Below the pieces are notes generated by a model. The model searched no databases, had not been told where the DNA came from, and worked only from the letters and a program-made list of their open reading frames with translations. A stretch of 64,000 nucleotides of DNA from Herbiconiux gentiana (lineage in GTDB: Bacteria > Actinomycetota > Actinomycetes > Actinomycetales > Microbacteriaceae). A program made the translations under genes and the position numbers. The stretch is taken from contig NZ_JANTEZ010000004.1 in NCBI RefSeq assembly GCF_024978135.1, forward strand, positions 62,001 to 126,000, given 5' to 3'. Positions 55,889 through 63,415 of the stretch are shown piece by piece. Within the stretch, counting starts at the first letter, position 1. Each line of letters opens with the position of its first letter.

Positions 55889-56752
55889 ATGAGCGCCACC
55901 TTCGTCGTCGTGCCGAGCTGGCAGGGCTCCGGCTCGAGCCGGGCCATGCGCCTCATCGACGGCGCGGAGGCGGTGCGCGGCGACCTGCCGGCCGCCGCCA
56001 CCCGCGTCGTCGAGGTGCCCCAGGGCGCCGGCGAGTCGCTCGACACCGGGGTGCACCGCTTCTCGTCGATCTCCGCGATCGCCCAGGCGACCGAGGCCGT
56101 GCTGGCCGAGGCGCCCGGCACCCCGATCGTCGTCGGCGGCGACTGCGGCGTCGAGTTCGCCGCCATCCGGCACGCCGCCGCGGTCGCCGCCCGGCGCTCG
56201 CCCGACGCCCGGCTCGCCGTGGTGTGGTTCGACGCCCACGCCGACCTCAACACACCCGAGAGCTCCCCCTCGGGGGCGTTCCACGGCATGGTGCTGCGCG
56301 CACTCCTCGGCGGCGGGCCGGTCGCGCTCTCCGACCCGTCCGGCGCGGGCTCGGCCGGCGTCGTGCTCGAACCCGCCCAGGTGGTGCTCGCGGGGGCCCG
56401 CGCCCTCGACGACGCCGAGGCCGAGTACGTGGCCGAGGCGGGCATCCGGATGCTCGCGCCCACCGAGCTCGCCGACCCCGCCGCCCTCGTCGAGAGCCTG
56501 ACCGCCTCGGGCGCCACCGAGGTCTACCTGCACGTCGACCTCGACGTGATCGACCCGGGCGAGATCGAGGGCGTGCAGTTCCCGGAGCCGTTCGGGCTGC
56601 CGGTCGCGCAGCTCGTCGCCGCGATCCGGGCGGTGCGCGAGCGGTTCCCGCTGACGGGTGCCGGCATCACCGAGTTCGCGCCGTCGACCCCCGAGGCGGC
56701 GGTCGACGACCTGCCCGCCATCCTCCGCATCGTCTCGGCGCTCGTGCGCTAG
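55889..56752 (+). CDS. arginase/agmatinase-family protein with GGDC variant
   Basis: 287 residues in the ureohydrolase fold. Metal motifs are DAHADLN and HVDLDVIDP, as in active enzymes. The first motif, usually GGDHS, reads GGDCGVE: the His that ligates one manganese is a Cys. Such GGDC members are frequent in actinobacteria and may use another substrate or a single strong metal site. No urea or polyamine genes are nearby. The ATG at 55889 lacks a strong ribosome binding site. Confidence 0.85.
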   Translation: MSATFVVVPSWQGSGSSRAMRLIDGAEAVRGDLPAAATRVVEVPQGAGESLDTGVHRFSSISAIAQATEAVLAEAPGTPIVVGGDCGVEFAAIRHAAAVAARRSPDARLAVVWFDAHADLNTPESSPSGAFHGMVLRALLGGGPVALSDPSGAGSAGVVLEPAQVVLAGARALDDAEAEYVAEAGIRMLAPTELADPAALVESLTASGATEVYLHVDLDVIDPGEIEGVQFPEPFGLPVAQLVAAIRAVRERFPLTGAGITEFAPSTPEAAVDDLPAILRIVSALVR

Positions 56753-56889
56753 CGACCGCGAGACCCGCGCCGCCAGCGCAATCCGCGCCACCCGGGCGAT
56801 CCGAACCACCCGCACCAGCCGCGGAATCCGGATCACCCGCACCACCCGCACCACCCCCCGACTCGACCCGAGAAGCACCAGGAGCAGCA
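56753..56889. repeat. degenerate tandem repeats ahead of the flavoprotein gene
   Basis: The 137-base gap holds many imperfect copies of a 9- to 12-base unit such as atccggatcacccgcaccac. The run is open in frame with the following gene (Ala-Pro-Ser-rich) but contains no start codon in that frame. It ends in the CAGGAG ribosome binding site. Confidence 0.65.
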
Positions 56890-58335
56890 GTGACCAAGGA
56901 CTACGACCTCATCGTCATCGGAGCCGGCGCCGTCGGCGAGAACGTCGCCGACCGCGCCGCGCAGGGCGGCCTGTCGGTCGCGCTCGTCGAGGCAGAACTG
57001 GTGGGCGGCGAGTGCTCCTACTGGGCCTGCATGCCCTCGAAGGCGCTGCTGCGCGCCGGCGAGGTGGTGCGCGCCGCCCGTGCCGTCGGCGGAGCGAAGG
57101 AGGCCGTGACCGGCGACGTCGACGCCGCCGCCGTGCTGGCTCGCCGCAACTCGTTCACGAGCGACTGGAACGACAGCGGCCAGGTCGACTGGGTTAAGGG
57201 CGCCGGCATCGACCTCGTGCGCGGCCACGCCGTGCTCACCGGCGTCAAGCAGCTCACCGTGACCGCGGCCGACGGCAGCACCACCGAGCTGAGGGCCACC
57301 CACGCGGTCGCGATCTCCACCGGATCGGTCGCCCTGCTGCCCGACATCCCCGGCCTCGCCGAAGCCGCACCGTGGACGAGCCGCGAGGCGACGAGCTCCC
57401 AGACCGTCCCGCCGCGACTCGCGATCGTGGGCGGTGGCGTGGTGGCCGTCGAGATGGCGACCGCCTACGCCACGCTCGGCTCGAGCGTCACCCTCGTGGC
57501 CCGCAGCGGCCTGCTGGCGAACCTCGAGCCCTTCGCAGGCGAGCTGGTGGCGGATGCCCTGAAGGAGCTCGGCGTCTACCTCCGCCTCGGCGACTCCCCC
57601 GAGCGCGTCGAGCGCGGTGACGACGGCGTGGTGCGCACCACCCTCTCCGACGCCGGCACGATCGAATCGGAGGAGATCCTCGTCGCCACCGGGCGACTCC
57701 CCCGCACGGGCGACCTCGGCCTCGAGACCGTCGGGCTCACCCCCGACGAATGGCTCGACGTCGACGACACGATGCTCGTGCTCGGCTCCGACGGCGCCCC
57801 GCTCGAGGGCGAGTGGCTCTACGCCACCGGCGACGTGAACCACCGGGCGCTGCTGACCCACCAGGGCAAGTACCAGGCCCGGGCCGCCGGCGACGTGATC
57901 GTCGCGCGCGCGAAGGGCGAGCCGGTCGACGACGCGGCCTGGGGCCGGCACGTGGCCACCGCCGACCACCGGGCGGTGCCGCAGGTGACCTTCACCGACC
58001 CGGCCGTGGCCTCGATCGGTCTCACCGCCGAGGCGGCCGAGAAGGCGGGCCTCACGACGACCGTGGTCGACTACGAGATCGGCAGCGTCGCGGGTGCGGC
58101 GGTGCACACGGACGGCTACACGGGCACGGCGCGCATCGTGGTCGACGACGACCGCCAGGTGATCGTGGGCGCCACCTTCGTGGGCCCCGACGTGCAGGAG
58201 CTGCTGCACTCGGCCACCGTCGCCGTGGTGGGCGAGGTGCCGCTGAAACGGCTCTGGCACGCGGTGCCGTCGTATCCCACGATCAGCGAGGTGTGGCTGC
58301 GCCTGCTCGAGGGCTATGGACGGAAGAGCGCATGA
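56890..58335 (+). CDS. FAD-dependent pyridine nucleotide-disulfide oxidoreductase (lipoamide dehydrogenase/mercuric reductase family)
   Basis: 481 residues. FAD motif VIGAGAVGENVADRA; redox-active disulfide GGECSYWACMPSKALL with C-x4-C spacing; NAD(P) motif IVGGGVVAVEMATAYATLGSSV; second FAD motif WLYATGDVN; and a C-terminal dimerisation domain. The substrate cannot be named: it lacks an N-terminal HMA domain and a mercuric-reductase Cys pair at the C-terminus, and no lipoyl-enzyme genes are close. The GTG at 56890 has CAGGAG a few bases before. Its end overlaps the next gene by four bases. Confidence 0.92.
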   Translation: MTKDYDLIVIGAGAVGENVADRAAQGGLSVALVEAELVGGECSYWACMPSKALLRAGEVVRAARAVGGAKEAVTGDVDAAAVLARRNSFTSDWNDSGQVDWVKGAGIDLVRGHAVLTGVKQLTVTAADGSTTELRATHAVAISTGSVALLPDIPGLAEAAPWTSREATSSQTVPPRLAIVGGGVVAVEMATAYATLGSSVTLVARSGLLANLEPFAGELVADALKELGVYLRLGDSPERVERGDDGVVRTTLSDAGTIESEEILVATGRLPRTGDLGLETVGLTPDEWLDVDDTMLVLGSDGAPLEGEWLYATGDVNHRALLTHQGKYQARAAGDVIVARAKGEPVDDAAWGRHVATADHRAVPQVTFTDPAVASIGLTAEAAEKAGLTTTVVDYEIGSVAGAAVHTDGYTGTARIVVDDDRQVIVGATFVGPDVQELLHSATVAVVGEVPLKRLWHAVPSYPTISEVWLRLLEGYGRKSA

Positions 58336-58781
58336 GCGACGCCGGGAGCGCTGAGGCGCTGGCGACGACCGGGGCGGCACCGGGCGGCCCGATCATGGAG
58401 CGGGTGCGGCGCATCCTGTACTACCCGCCGCTCGCCCGCGCCGGCTACCTCTACGCCACCGGTGTCGCGGCGACGCTCGGCACGCTGCTCGGCACCGGCC
58501 GGGTGCGCCGCACCGACGACGGCCTGATCGTCTGCACCGGCCTGCCGAAGTGGGCCTTCAAGCGGGGCGGCACCTGCGTGGGGGGTGTCTACCTCACCGA
58601 CGGCAACGACGCTCCGCACGTGCTGACGCACGAGGCCGTGCACCGCCGGCAGTGGCAGACGTACGGGCTGATGTTTCCCGTGCTGTACGCCCTGGCCGGC
58701 AGCGATCCGCTGCACAACCACTTCGAGATCGAGGCGGGCCTGGAGGACGGCAACTACCTGCCGAGGCGCCGAAAAGGCTGA
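58332..58781 (+). CDS. small HExxH-motif protein coupled to the flavoprotein
   Basis: 149 residues. A segment around residues 35-55 is moderately hydrophobic. The conspicuous motif is HVLTHEAVHRRQWQTYG, an HExxH zinc-peptidase-like site, followed about 25 residues later by HNHFEIEAGLEDGNY whose Glu residues could complete it. Such proteins are often loosely named Fe-S oxidoreductases in databases, but it has only two Cys and no cluster motif. The ATG overlaps the flavoprotein stop by four bases, so they are made together. Confidence 0.75.
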   Translation: MSDAGSAEALATTGAAPGGPIMERVRRILYYPPLARAGYLYATGVAATLGTLLGTGRVRRTDDGLIVCTGLPKWAFKRGGTCVGGVYLTDGNDAPHVLTHEAVHRRQWQTYGLMFPVLYALAGSDPLHNHFEIEAGLEDGNYLPRRRKG

Positions 58782-58788
58782 AAGAGAT

Positions 58789-59175
58789 TCAGACGGATAC
58801 GTGCTCGGCGGGAACCGCCTGACCGAGCCAGACGCAGATCTCGTCCCCGTCGAACTCGGGCTCGCCCGTCGACATCTCGCCGATCCAGGTGGAGACCGCG
58901 CGGCCGAGGGCCTGACCGGGCGCACACGCCAGGCCGGTGCCCATGGCGCCGCTGCGTACGTCGCGCGGCAGCCAGGTGACCGTGACGCGCTCGGGCGTCG
59001 CGATCGGATCGATCTCGGCGGCGGTCGGAACCTCGACGAAGACCTGGCCGCGGGCGCGGTGGCCGAGCGTGGCGACCAGGGCGCGGATGGCGTCGAGGTC
59101 GGCCTCGGTTCCGGCGAGGAGCACGCGGCCGGTGGCACGGGAGACGAGGGTGGCGTCGGAGGCGATCGAGTACAT
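58789..59175 (-). CDS. stand-alone SIP-domain protein (siderophore-interacting family)
   Basis: 128 residues, matching the C-terminal NAD(P)-binding SIP domain of siderophore-interacting ferric reductases (start with ATDADLDAI-like AGTEADLDAIRALVATL and VFVEVPTAAEID) but without the N-terminal FAD domain. It contains one Cys only. The promoter at 59185-59206 contains a DtxR/IdeR-type iron box, so expression should rise under iron limitation. The ATG at 59175 is nine bases after the -10 box, so the leader is very short. Confidence 0.85.
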   Translation of the reverse strand: MYSIASDATLVSRATGRVLLAGTEADLDAIRALVATLGHRARGQVFVEVPTAAEIDPIATPERVTVTWLPRDVRSGAMGTGLACAPGQALGRAVSTWIGEMSTGEPEFDGDEICVWLGQAVPAEHVSV

Positions 59176-59184
59176 GTCCTGATG

Positions 59185-59190
59185 AGTATA
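59185..59190 (-). promoter_or_regulatory. -10 box TATACT of the SIP-domain gene
   Basis: TATACT on the minus strand, nine bases before the ATG at 59175, overlapping the iron box. Confidence 0.55.
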
Positions 59191-59206
59191 GGCATGCCTT
59201 ACTTAG
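59188..59206. promoter_or_regulatory. DtxR/IdeR-type iron box over the SIP promoter
   Basis: ATAGGCATGCCTTACTTAG matches about 13 of 19 positions of the actinobacterial iron-box consensus TTAGGTWAGSCTWACCTAA. It overlaps the -10 box, so iron-loaded repressor would block transcription. Confidence 0.65.
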
Positions 59207-59260
59207 GATTGCCACACCTTCGGCGATCCCCCAGGATGATCGGCCTCCCGCGGTGGTCGC

Positions 59261-60703
59261 TCACCACTGCGGCGGGTGCACCCGTCCCCAGCGCAGCCGG
59301 CGCTCGAGCTGCGTGCTGAGCGCCAGCAGGGTCGCCTCTCCCCCGGGTCGTCCGATCATCTGGGCTCCCATCGGGATGCCGTCGGCCGTGCGGTGCACCG
59401 GGAGCGTGATCGCCGGCAGCCCCGCCACGTTGACGTAGGAGGTGAAGGGTGCGTACTCGACCTGCTGGGCGAAGTTCCGTTCCCCGTCCTTCTGGTCGTA
59501 CCAGCCGACCGGGCGCGGGGTGAGCGCCAGCGTCGGCGTCAGCACGGCGTCGAAGCGGTCGAACTGGCGCACGATCGAGCGCTCGAAGCGCGACAGCGTC
59601 GCCAGGGCCGTCACCAGCTGCGCGGCGGGCAGCGCCCGCCCGCGGTGCATCAGCCAGCGGGTGAGCGGCTCGAGCAGGTGCTCCGTGCTGTCGTCGGCCG
59701 GCAGGGTGGAGGCGCCGGCCTGCCAGATCGTGCGGAACGCGGGCCCGTACTCCGGCGCCGGTTCGAGCGCGAACTCCTCCACGCCGTGCCCGAGCGAGGC
59801 GAGCGTGTCGCGGGCGACGGCCAGGGCATCCGTCGCCGCCTCGTCGAGCCGGATCTCCTGCACCAGCTCCCAGGGTGTGCTCGTCGTGACCCCGATGTTG
59901 AACCGGCCCTCGCCGCGCACCGCGGCACCGAGGAAGAGGCCGTCGTCGTGGGCGGGCGGCCGCAGCGTGTGGGTGTGCCGGATGCGGTCGCCGGTGCGCT
60001 CGATCATGCCGTCGAGCAGCAGCGCCGCGTCGACGACCGTGCGGGCGATCGGGCCGGCGACGGGCAGCCCGGCCAGGGAGTCCTGCCCCGACCCCGCCGG
60101 CACGAGGCCGCGCGAGGGCTTCAGCCCGACGAGACCGCAGGCGGCCGCCGGGATGCGGATCGAGCCCCCGCCGTCGGATCCGGGGGCGAACGGGAGCAGC
60201 CCCGCCGCGACGGCGACGGCCGCTCCCCCGCTGGAGCCGCCGGCGCCCAGCGCGGTGTCGTAGGGGTCGCGCGCCGGCGGGGCCACGCTCGACTCGGTGT
60301 AGCCCGTGAGCCCGAACTCCGGGGTCGCCGTCTTGCCGAGGCTGATCGTGCCGGCACCGTCCAGCTGCAGCGCGAGCTCGTCCGACTCCTCGGGCACGAA
60401 CTGCTCGAACAGCCGCGAACCGAACGTCGTGCGTACGCCCGCGCGCCGCACGAGGTCCTTGTCGGCGAGCGGGAGGCCCCAGAGCAGCGCGGTGCGGTCG
60501 TCGGAGGCATCGAGCATCCGGGCCCGTTCGCGTGCCGCCTCGGCCGTGACGGTGTGGAAGGCGCCGAGCGACGGGTTCCACCGCTCGATCCGCGACAGGT
60601 AGTGGTCGACGAGCTCGAGCACCCCGAGCTCACGGCGCTGCAGCAGCCGGTACAGCTGCAACGCGCCCAGGTCGTGCAGCTCGGTCGGCGGTCGATCGGC
60701 CAT
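59261..60703 (-). CDS. amidase-signature-family amidase
   Basis: 480 residues. The Ser-cisSer-Lys triad is present: Lys in LPLADKDL (~80), Ser in GAGGSSGGAAVAVAAG and Ser in GSDGGGSIRIPA. It hydrolyses an amide bond of unknown substrate. No GatB or GatC gene is near, and the protein lacks GatA-specific context, so a free-standing amidase is more likely than glutamyl-tRNA amidotransferase. The ATG is nine bases after the GNAT stop, so the two are co-transcribed. Confidence 0.92.
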   Translation of the reverse strand: MADRPPTELHDLGALQLYRLLQRRELGVLELVDHYLSRIERWNPSLGAFHTVTAEAARERARMLDASDDRTALLWGLPLADKDLVRRAGVRTTFGSRLFEQFVPEESDELALQLDGAGTISLGKTATPEFGLTGYTESSVAPPARDPYDTALGAGGSSGGAAVAVAAGLLPFAPGSDGGGSIRIPAAACGLVGLKPSRGLVPAGSGQDSLAGLPVAGPIARTVVDAALLLDGMIERTGDRIRHTHTLRPPAHDDGLFLGAAVRGEGRFNIGVTTSTPWELVQEIRLDEAATDALAVARDTLASLGHGVEEFALEPAPEYGPAFRTIWQAGASTLPADDSTEHLLEPLTRWLMHRGRALPAAQLVTALATLSRFERSIVRQFDRFDAVLTPTLALTPRPVGWYDQKDGERNFAQQVEYAPFTSYVNVAGLPAITLPVHRTADGIPMGAQMIGRPGGEATLLALSTQLERRLRWGRVHPPQW

Positions 60704-60712
60704 CGACCGCGC

Positions 60713-61303
60713 CTACTTCAGCGACTTCTGCAGCAGCACCGTGCCGAGCCAGTGACCGAACTTGAAGCCCACTCGGCCGAGCCGGCCGACCTCCTTGAAG
60801 CCGAAGCGCTCGTGCAGGGCGATCGAGGCGTCGGCGCCCTGGTCGGCGATCACCGCGAGCATCTCCTTGATGCCGGCCTTCTTCGAGCGGTCGATCAGCT
60901 CGCCGAGCAGCACCGTGCCGAGGCCCTTGCCCGTGGCCGCCGGCCCGAGGTAGATCGAGTCCTCGACGGTGCGGCGATAGGCCGCCTTCTGCTTCCAGGC
61001 CGACACGTAGGCGAAGCCGAGCAGCGTTCCGCTCGGTGAGACGGCCACGATGAAGGGGTAGTTCTGCTTCTGCGTCCAGGCGAACTTGTGCCGCCACTCC
61101 TTCAGCGTCATCGCGTCCTCGTCGAAGGTCACGACGGTGTTGGCCACGTAGTGGTTGTAGATCTCGCGGATGTACGGAAGGTCGGTGGCCACCGCATCCC
61201 GCAGCTCGTACTCGAACGGCACCTCGAGCGGGGGCTTCTCGGTGCTGGCGGGGCGCAGCTCACGGGGCAGCGTGCGGCGCGGCTGGTACTCCTCTTCCAA
61301 CAT
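60713..61303 (-). CDS. GNAT acetyltransferase, phosphinothricin acetyltransferase-like
   Basis: 196 residues. After a polar N-terminal ~30 residues comes a GNAT domain of the Pat/MddA type: RDAVATDLPYIREIYNHYV, FAYVSAWKQKAAYRRTVEDSIYL and the acetyl-CoA loop ATGKGLGTVLL. Family members acetylate phosphinothricin or methionine sulfone-like compounds. The ATG at 61303 stands seven bases after TAGGCT (leaderless). Confidence 0.9.
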   Translation of the reverse strand: MLEEEYQPRRTLPRELRPASTEKPPLEVPFEYELRDAVATDLPYIREIYNHYVANTVVTFDEDAMTLKEWRHKFAWTQKQNYPFIVAVSPSGTLLGFAYVSAWKQKAAYRRTVEDSIYLGPAATGKGLGTVLLGELIDRSKKAGIKEMLAVIADQGADASIALHERFGFKEVGRLGRVGFKFGHWLGTVLLQKSLK

Positions 61304-61310
61304 GCGGTTC

Positions 61311-61316
61311 AGCCTA
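61311..61316 (-). promoter_or_regulatory. -10 box TAGGCT, leaderless start of the GNAT gene
   Basis: TAGGCT on the minus strand, seven bases before the ATG at 61303; no ribosome binding site. Confidence 0.5.
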
Positions 61317-61334
61317 CCGAGCGCGGGCCCCGGC

Positions 61335-62081
61335 TCAGCGCACGGTCCAGTCGACGGGTGCGGCGCCCTGCTGCTCGAGCAGCGCGTTCACCCGGCTGAA
61401 CGGCCGCGAGCCGAAGAAGCCCCGCGAGGCCGACAGGGGGCTCGGATGCGCGGACGAGACCACGGGCACTCCTTCGAGCATCGGCTCCAACCGGGCCGCG
61501 TCCCGCCCCCAGAGCACGGCGACCAGCGGCGTGCCCCGCCCCGCCAGCACCCGGATGGCGTGCTCGGTCACCTCTTCCCAGCCCCGACCCCGGTGGGAGC
61601 CGGGCTCGCCGGGCCGCACGGTCAGCACCCGGTTCAGCAGCATCACGCCCGCCTCGCCCCACGACGAGAGATCGCCGTGCTCGGCGGGCGGCAGACCGAG
61701 GTCGTCGTGCAGCTCGCGGTAGATGTTCGCGAGGCTCCTCGGCACCGGGCGCACGTGGCGCTCGACCGCGAACGAGAGGCCGATCGGATGCCCGGGCGTC
61801 GGGTACGGGTCCTGCCCCACGATGAGCACCCGCACTCCGGCGAGCGGCGCGCGGAAGGCCCGCAGCACGTCGTCGCCGGCCGGGAGGTAGGGGCGGCCCG
61901 CCGCGGTCTCGGCGCGCAGGAAGTCGCCCATCGCGGCGATCCTCGGGGCGACGGGGGCCAGCGCATCCGCCCAGCCCGCGTCGATCAGCCCGTGCTCGGC
62001 CAGCTCGGCGAGCGAGTGCCCGGGCGGGGGCGACGACGCGGGCGACGGCTCGTGCCCGCGCGGCTGCCGGGTGTCGCTCAC
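61335..62081 (-). CDS. ung: uracil-DNA glycosylase
   Basis: 248 residues, family 1 UDG. Water-activating Asp in [11 protein letters not shown], uracil-binding region LLNRVLTV, and the DNA-intercalation loop [12 protein letters not shown]. It excises uracil from DNA. GTG start at 62081 overlapping the upstream stop by four bases; the first ~25 residues are Pro/Ser-rich. Last gene of a three-gene operon. Confidence 0.95.
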   Translation of the reverse strand: MSDTRQPRGHEPSPASSPPPGHSLAELAEHGLIDAGWADALAPVAPRIAAMGDFLRAETAAGRPYLPAGDDVLRAFRAPLAGVRVLIVGQDPYPTPGHPIGLSFAVERHVRPVPRSLANIYRELHDDLGLPPAEHGDLSSWGEAGVMLLNRVLTVRPGEPGSHRGRGWEEVTEHAIRVLAGRGTPLVAVLWGRDAARLEPMLEGVPVVSSAHPSPLSASRGFFGSRPFSRVNALLEQQGAAPVDWTVR

Positions 62082-62809
62082 GCCCGGTCGGTGCCGGCGG
62101 TCGACACGCGCACGCTGCCGGTGTCGGGGGTGACCTTCCAGACGCTGCCGCGGCCGACGACCCGCAGGGGGCCCTCGCCGATCACCAGGCCCGTGTGCTC
62201 GTCGATCGCCACGCCGCCGTCGACGAGCCCGGCCTCGGTCGCCGCGATCAGCCGCGACACCGAACCCCACTGCGCGGCATGCACGTCGACCGCGAGGTCG
62301 ATCAGGCCGAGGCCCTCGGCGACGGTGAGCTGCTCGAGGTCTTCCGAGGCCTCCTCGGCGCCGATCTCGACCTCGTCGATCTTCCAGCCGCCGACGATGG
62401 CGCGCTCGGCGACGATCGCGGCCCCGGCCGAGAAGCCGAGGTAGGGAACACCCGAGGCGACGAGACGCCGCAGTTCGAGGAAGGAGGGCGCCAGCGACGT
62501 GCGGTAGGCGGGGGTCAGCCCGCCCCAGACGACGATGCCGTCGACGTCGGCGAACGCGGCCGGCGCGATGGGGGCGTTCTCGGGCGCCAGCACGGCGACC
62601 GGCTCGATCTTGCCGAGCTGCTCGAACACGGTGACGAGCTCGGCGTACTTCTCGGGGGCGTCGCCGTCGCGCACCAGCACGATGGCCAGGCGGGCGCCCT
62701 CGAGCTTGCCCGCCGCCTCGGCGTGCGCCGCCAGTTCGTCGAAGAACGGGCGGTAGACCGCCCCGTCGTCCTCGACGGGCCAGCCGCCGCCGATGAGGTG
62801 GATGCTCAC
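62078..62809 (-). CDS. peptidase E-like (S51 / cyanophycinase-like) serine hydrolase
   Basis: 243 residues, class I glutamine-amidotransferase-like fold with the S51 nucleophile elbow [23 protein letters not shown] at the start and VWGGLTPAY are typical. Active-site Ser is clear. Substrate unknown: dipeptidase E releases N-terminal Asp. GTG start at 62809 and GTGA overlaps at both ends couple it to the phosphoribosyltransferase and ung. Confidence 0.88.
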   Translation of the reverse strand: MSIHLIGGGWPVEDDGAVYRPFFDELAAHAEAAGKLEGARLAIVLVRDGDAPEKYAELVTVFEQLGKIEPVAVLAPENAPIAPAAFADVDGIVVWGGLTPAYRTSLAPSFLELRRLVASGVPYLGFSAGAAIVAERAIVGGWKIDEVEIGAEEASEDLEQLTVAEGLGLIDLAVDVHAAQWGSVSRLIAATEAGLVDGGVAIDEHTGLVIGEGPLRVVGRGSVWKVTPDTGSVRVSTAGTDRA

Positions 62810-63357
62810 GCTTCGAGCGACCGCTCGTCGCCCACCGGCGGGTGCGCCGACCACGGGAACACGATCCAGCGATCGGTCGTCTTCCAGTGGAAGTCGGGCG
62901 CGATCACCGAACGCGGCTTGATGTAGAGGGTGGCCGACTTGACGGTGATGTCGACCTTCTCGAGCAGCTCGACCACGAGGGCGAGCGTGCGCCCGGAGTC
63001 GGCCACGTCGTCGACGAGCAGCACGTTCTTGCCGATCAGCGGCTCGTTGTCGAGCAGCGGCGGCAGGATGATCGGCTCGGGCAGGGTCTCCTCGACGTCG
63101 GAATAGAACTCCACGTTCAGGCTGCCGCAGCTCTTCACGCCGAGCGCGTAGGCGAGAGCTCCGCCCGGGATCAGGCCGCCGCGGGCGATCGCGATCACGA
63201 AGTCGGGCTCGAAGCCGCTCTCGACGATGTCGCGGGCGAGCGAGCGTGACGCGTCGCCGAACTCGAGCCAGCCGAGCACCTCGCGCTCCGGAGCGGCCGG
63301 GGCGGCCGGGGCGGCCGCGGTGTCGTCGAGGGCGAGGTCGTCTGAGGCCGAATTCAT
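62806..63357 (-). CDS. phosphoribosyltransferase (purine/xanthine type)
   Basis: 183 residues. The PRPP loop is [15 protein letters not shown]; the fold start [13 protein letters not shown] is the usual nucleotide-base PRT pattern. An Ala/Pro-rich N-terminal ~25 residues precede it. The C-terminal hood ([14 protein letters not shown]) resembles Gpt/xanthine-type PRTs. Its ATG is seven bases after TAGCGT (leaderless). With ung in the same operon this could concern base salvage, but the base is unknown. Confidence 0.9.
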   Translation of the reverse strand: MNSASDDLALDDTAAAPAAPAAPEREVLGWLEFGDASRSLARDIVESGFEPDFVIAIARGGLIPGGALAYALGVKSCGSLNVEFYSDVEETLPEPIILPPLLDNEPLIGKNVLLVDDVADSGRTLALVVELLEKVDITVKSATLYIKPRSVIAPDFHWKTTDRWIVFPWSAHPPVGDERSLEA

Positions 63358-63364
63358 GGAGGCA

Positions 63365-63370
63365 ACGCTA
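63365..63370 (-). promoter_or_regulatory. -10 box TAGCGT, leaderless start of the phosphoribosyltransferase operon
   Basis: TAGCGT on the minus strand, seven bases before the ATG at 63357. Confidence 0.45.
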
Positions 63371-63403
63371 TCGGTAATCCGCCCGCGCGGACGACCCGGC
63401 CGC

Positions 63404-63409
63404 TAGCAT
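63404..63409 (+). promoter_or_regulatory. -10 box TAGCAT, leaderless start of the MFS gene at 63416
   Basis: TAGCAT is followed by six bases and ATG. It is back-to-back with the minus-strand box at 63365. Confidence 0.5.
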
Positions 63410-63415
63410 CCGTTC

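Noticed and set aside
59261-60703. Amidase as GatA of the glutamyl-tRNA amidotransferase
   Set aside because: gatB and gatC are not adjacent and the gene is coupled to a GNAT acetyltransferase instead.
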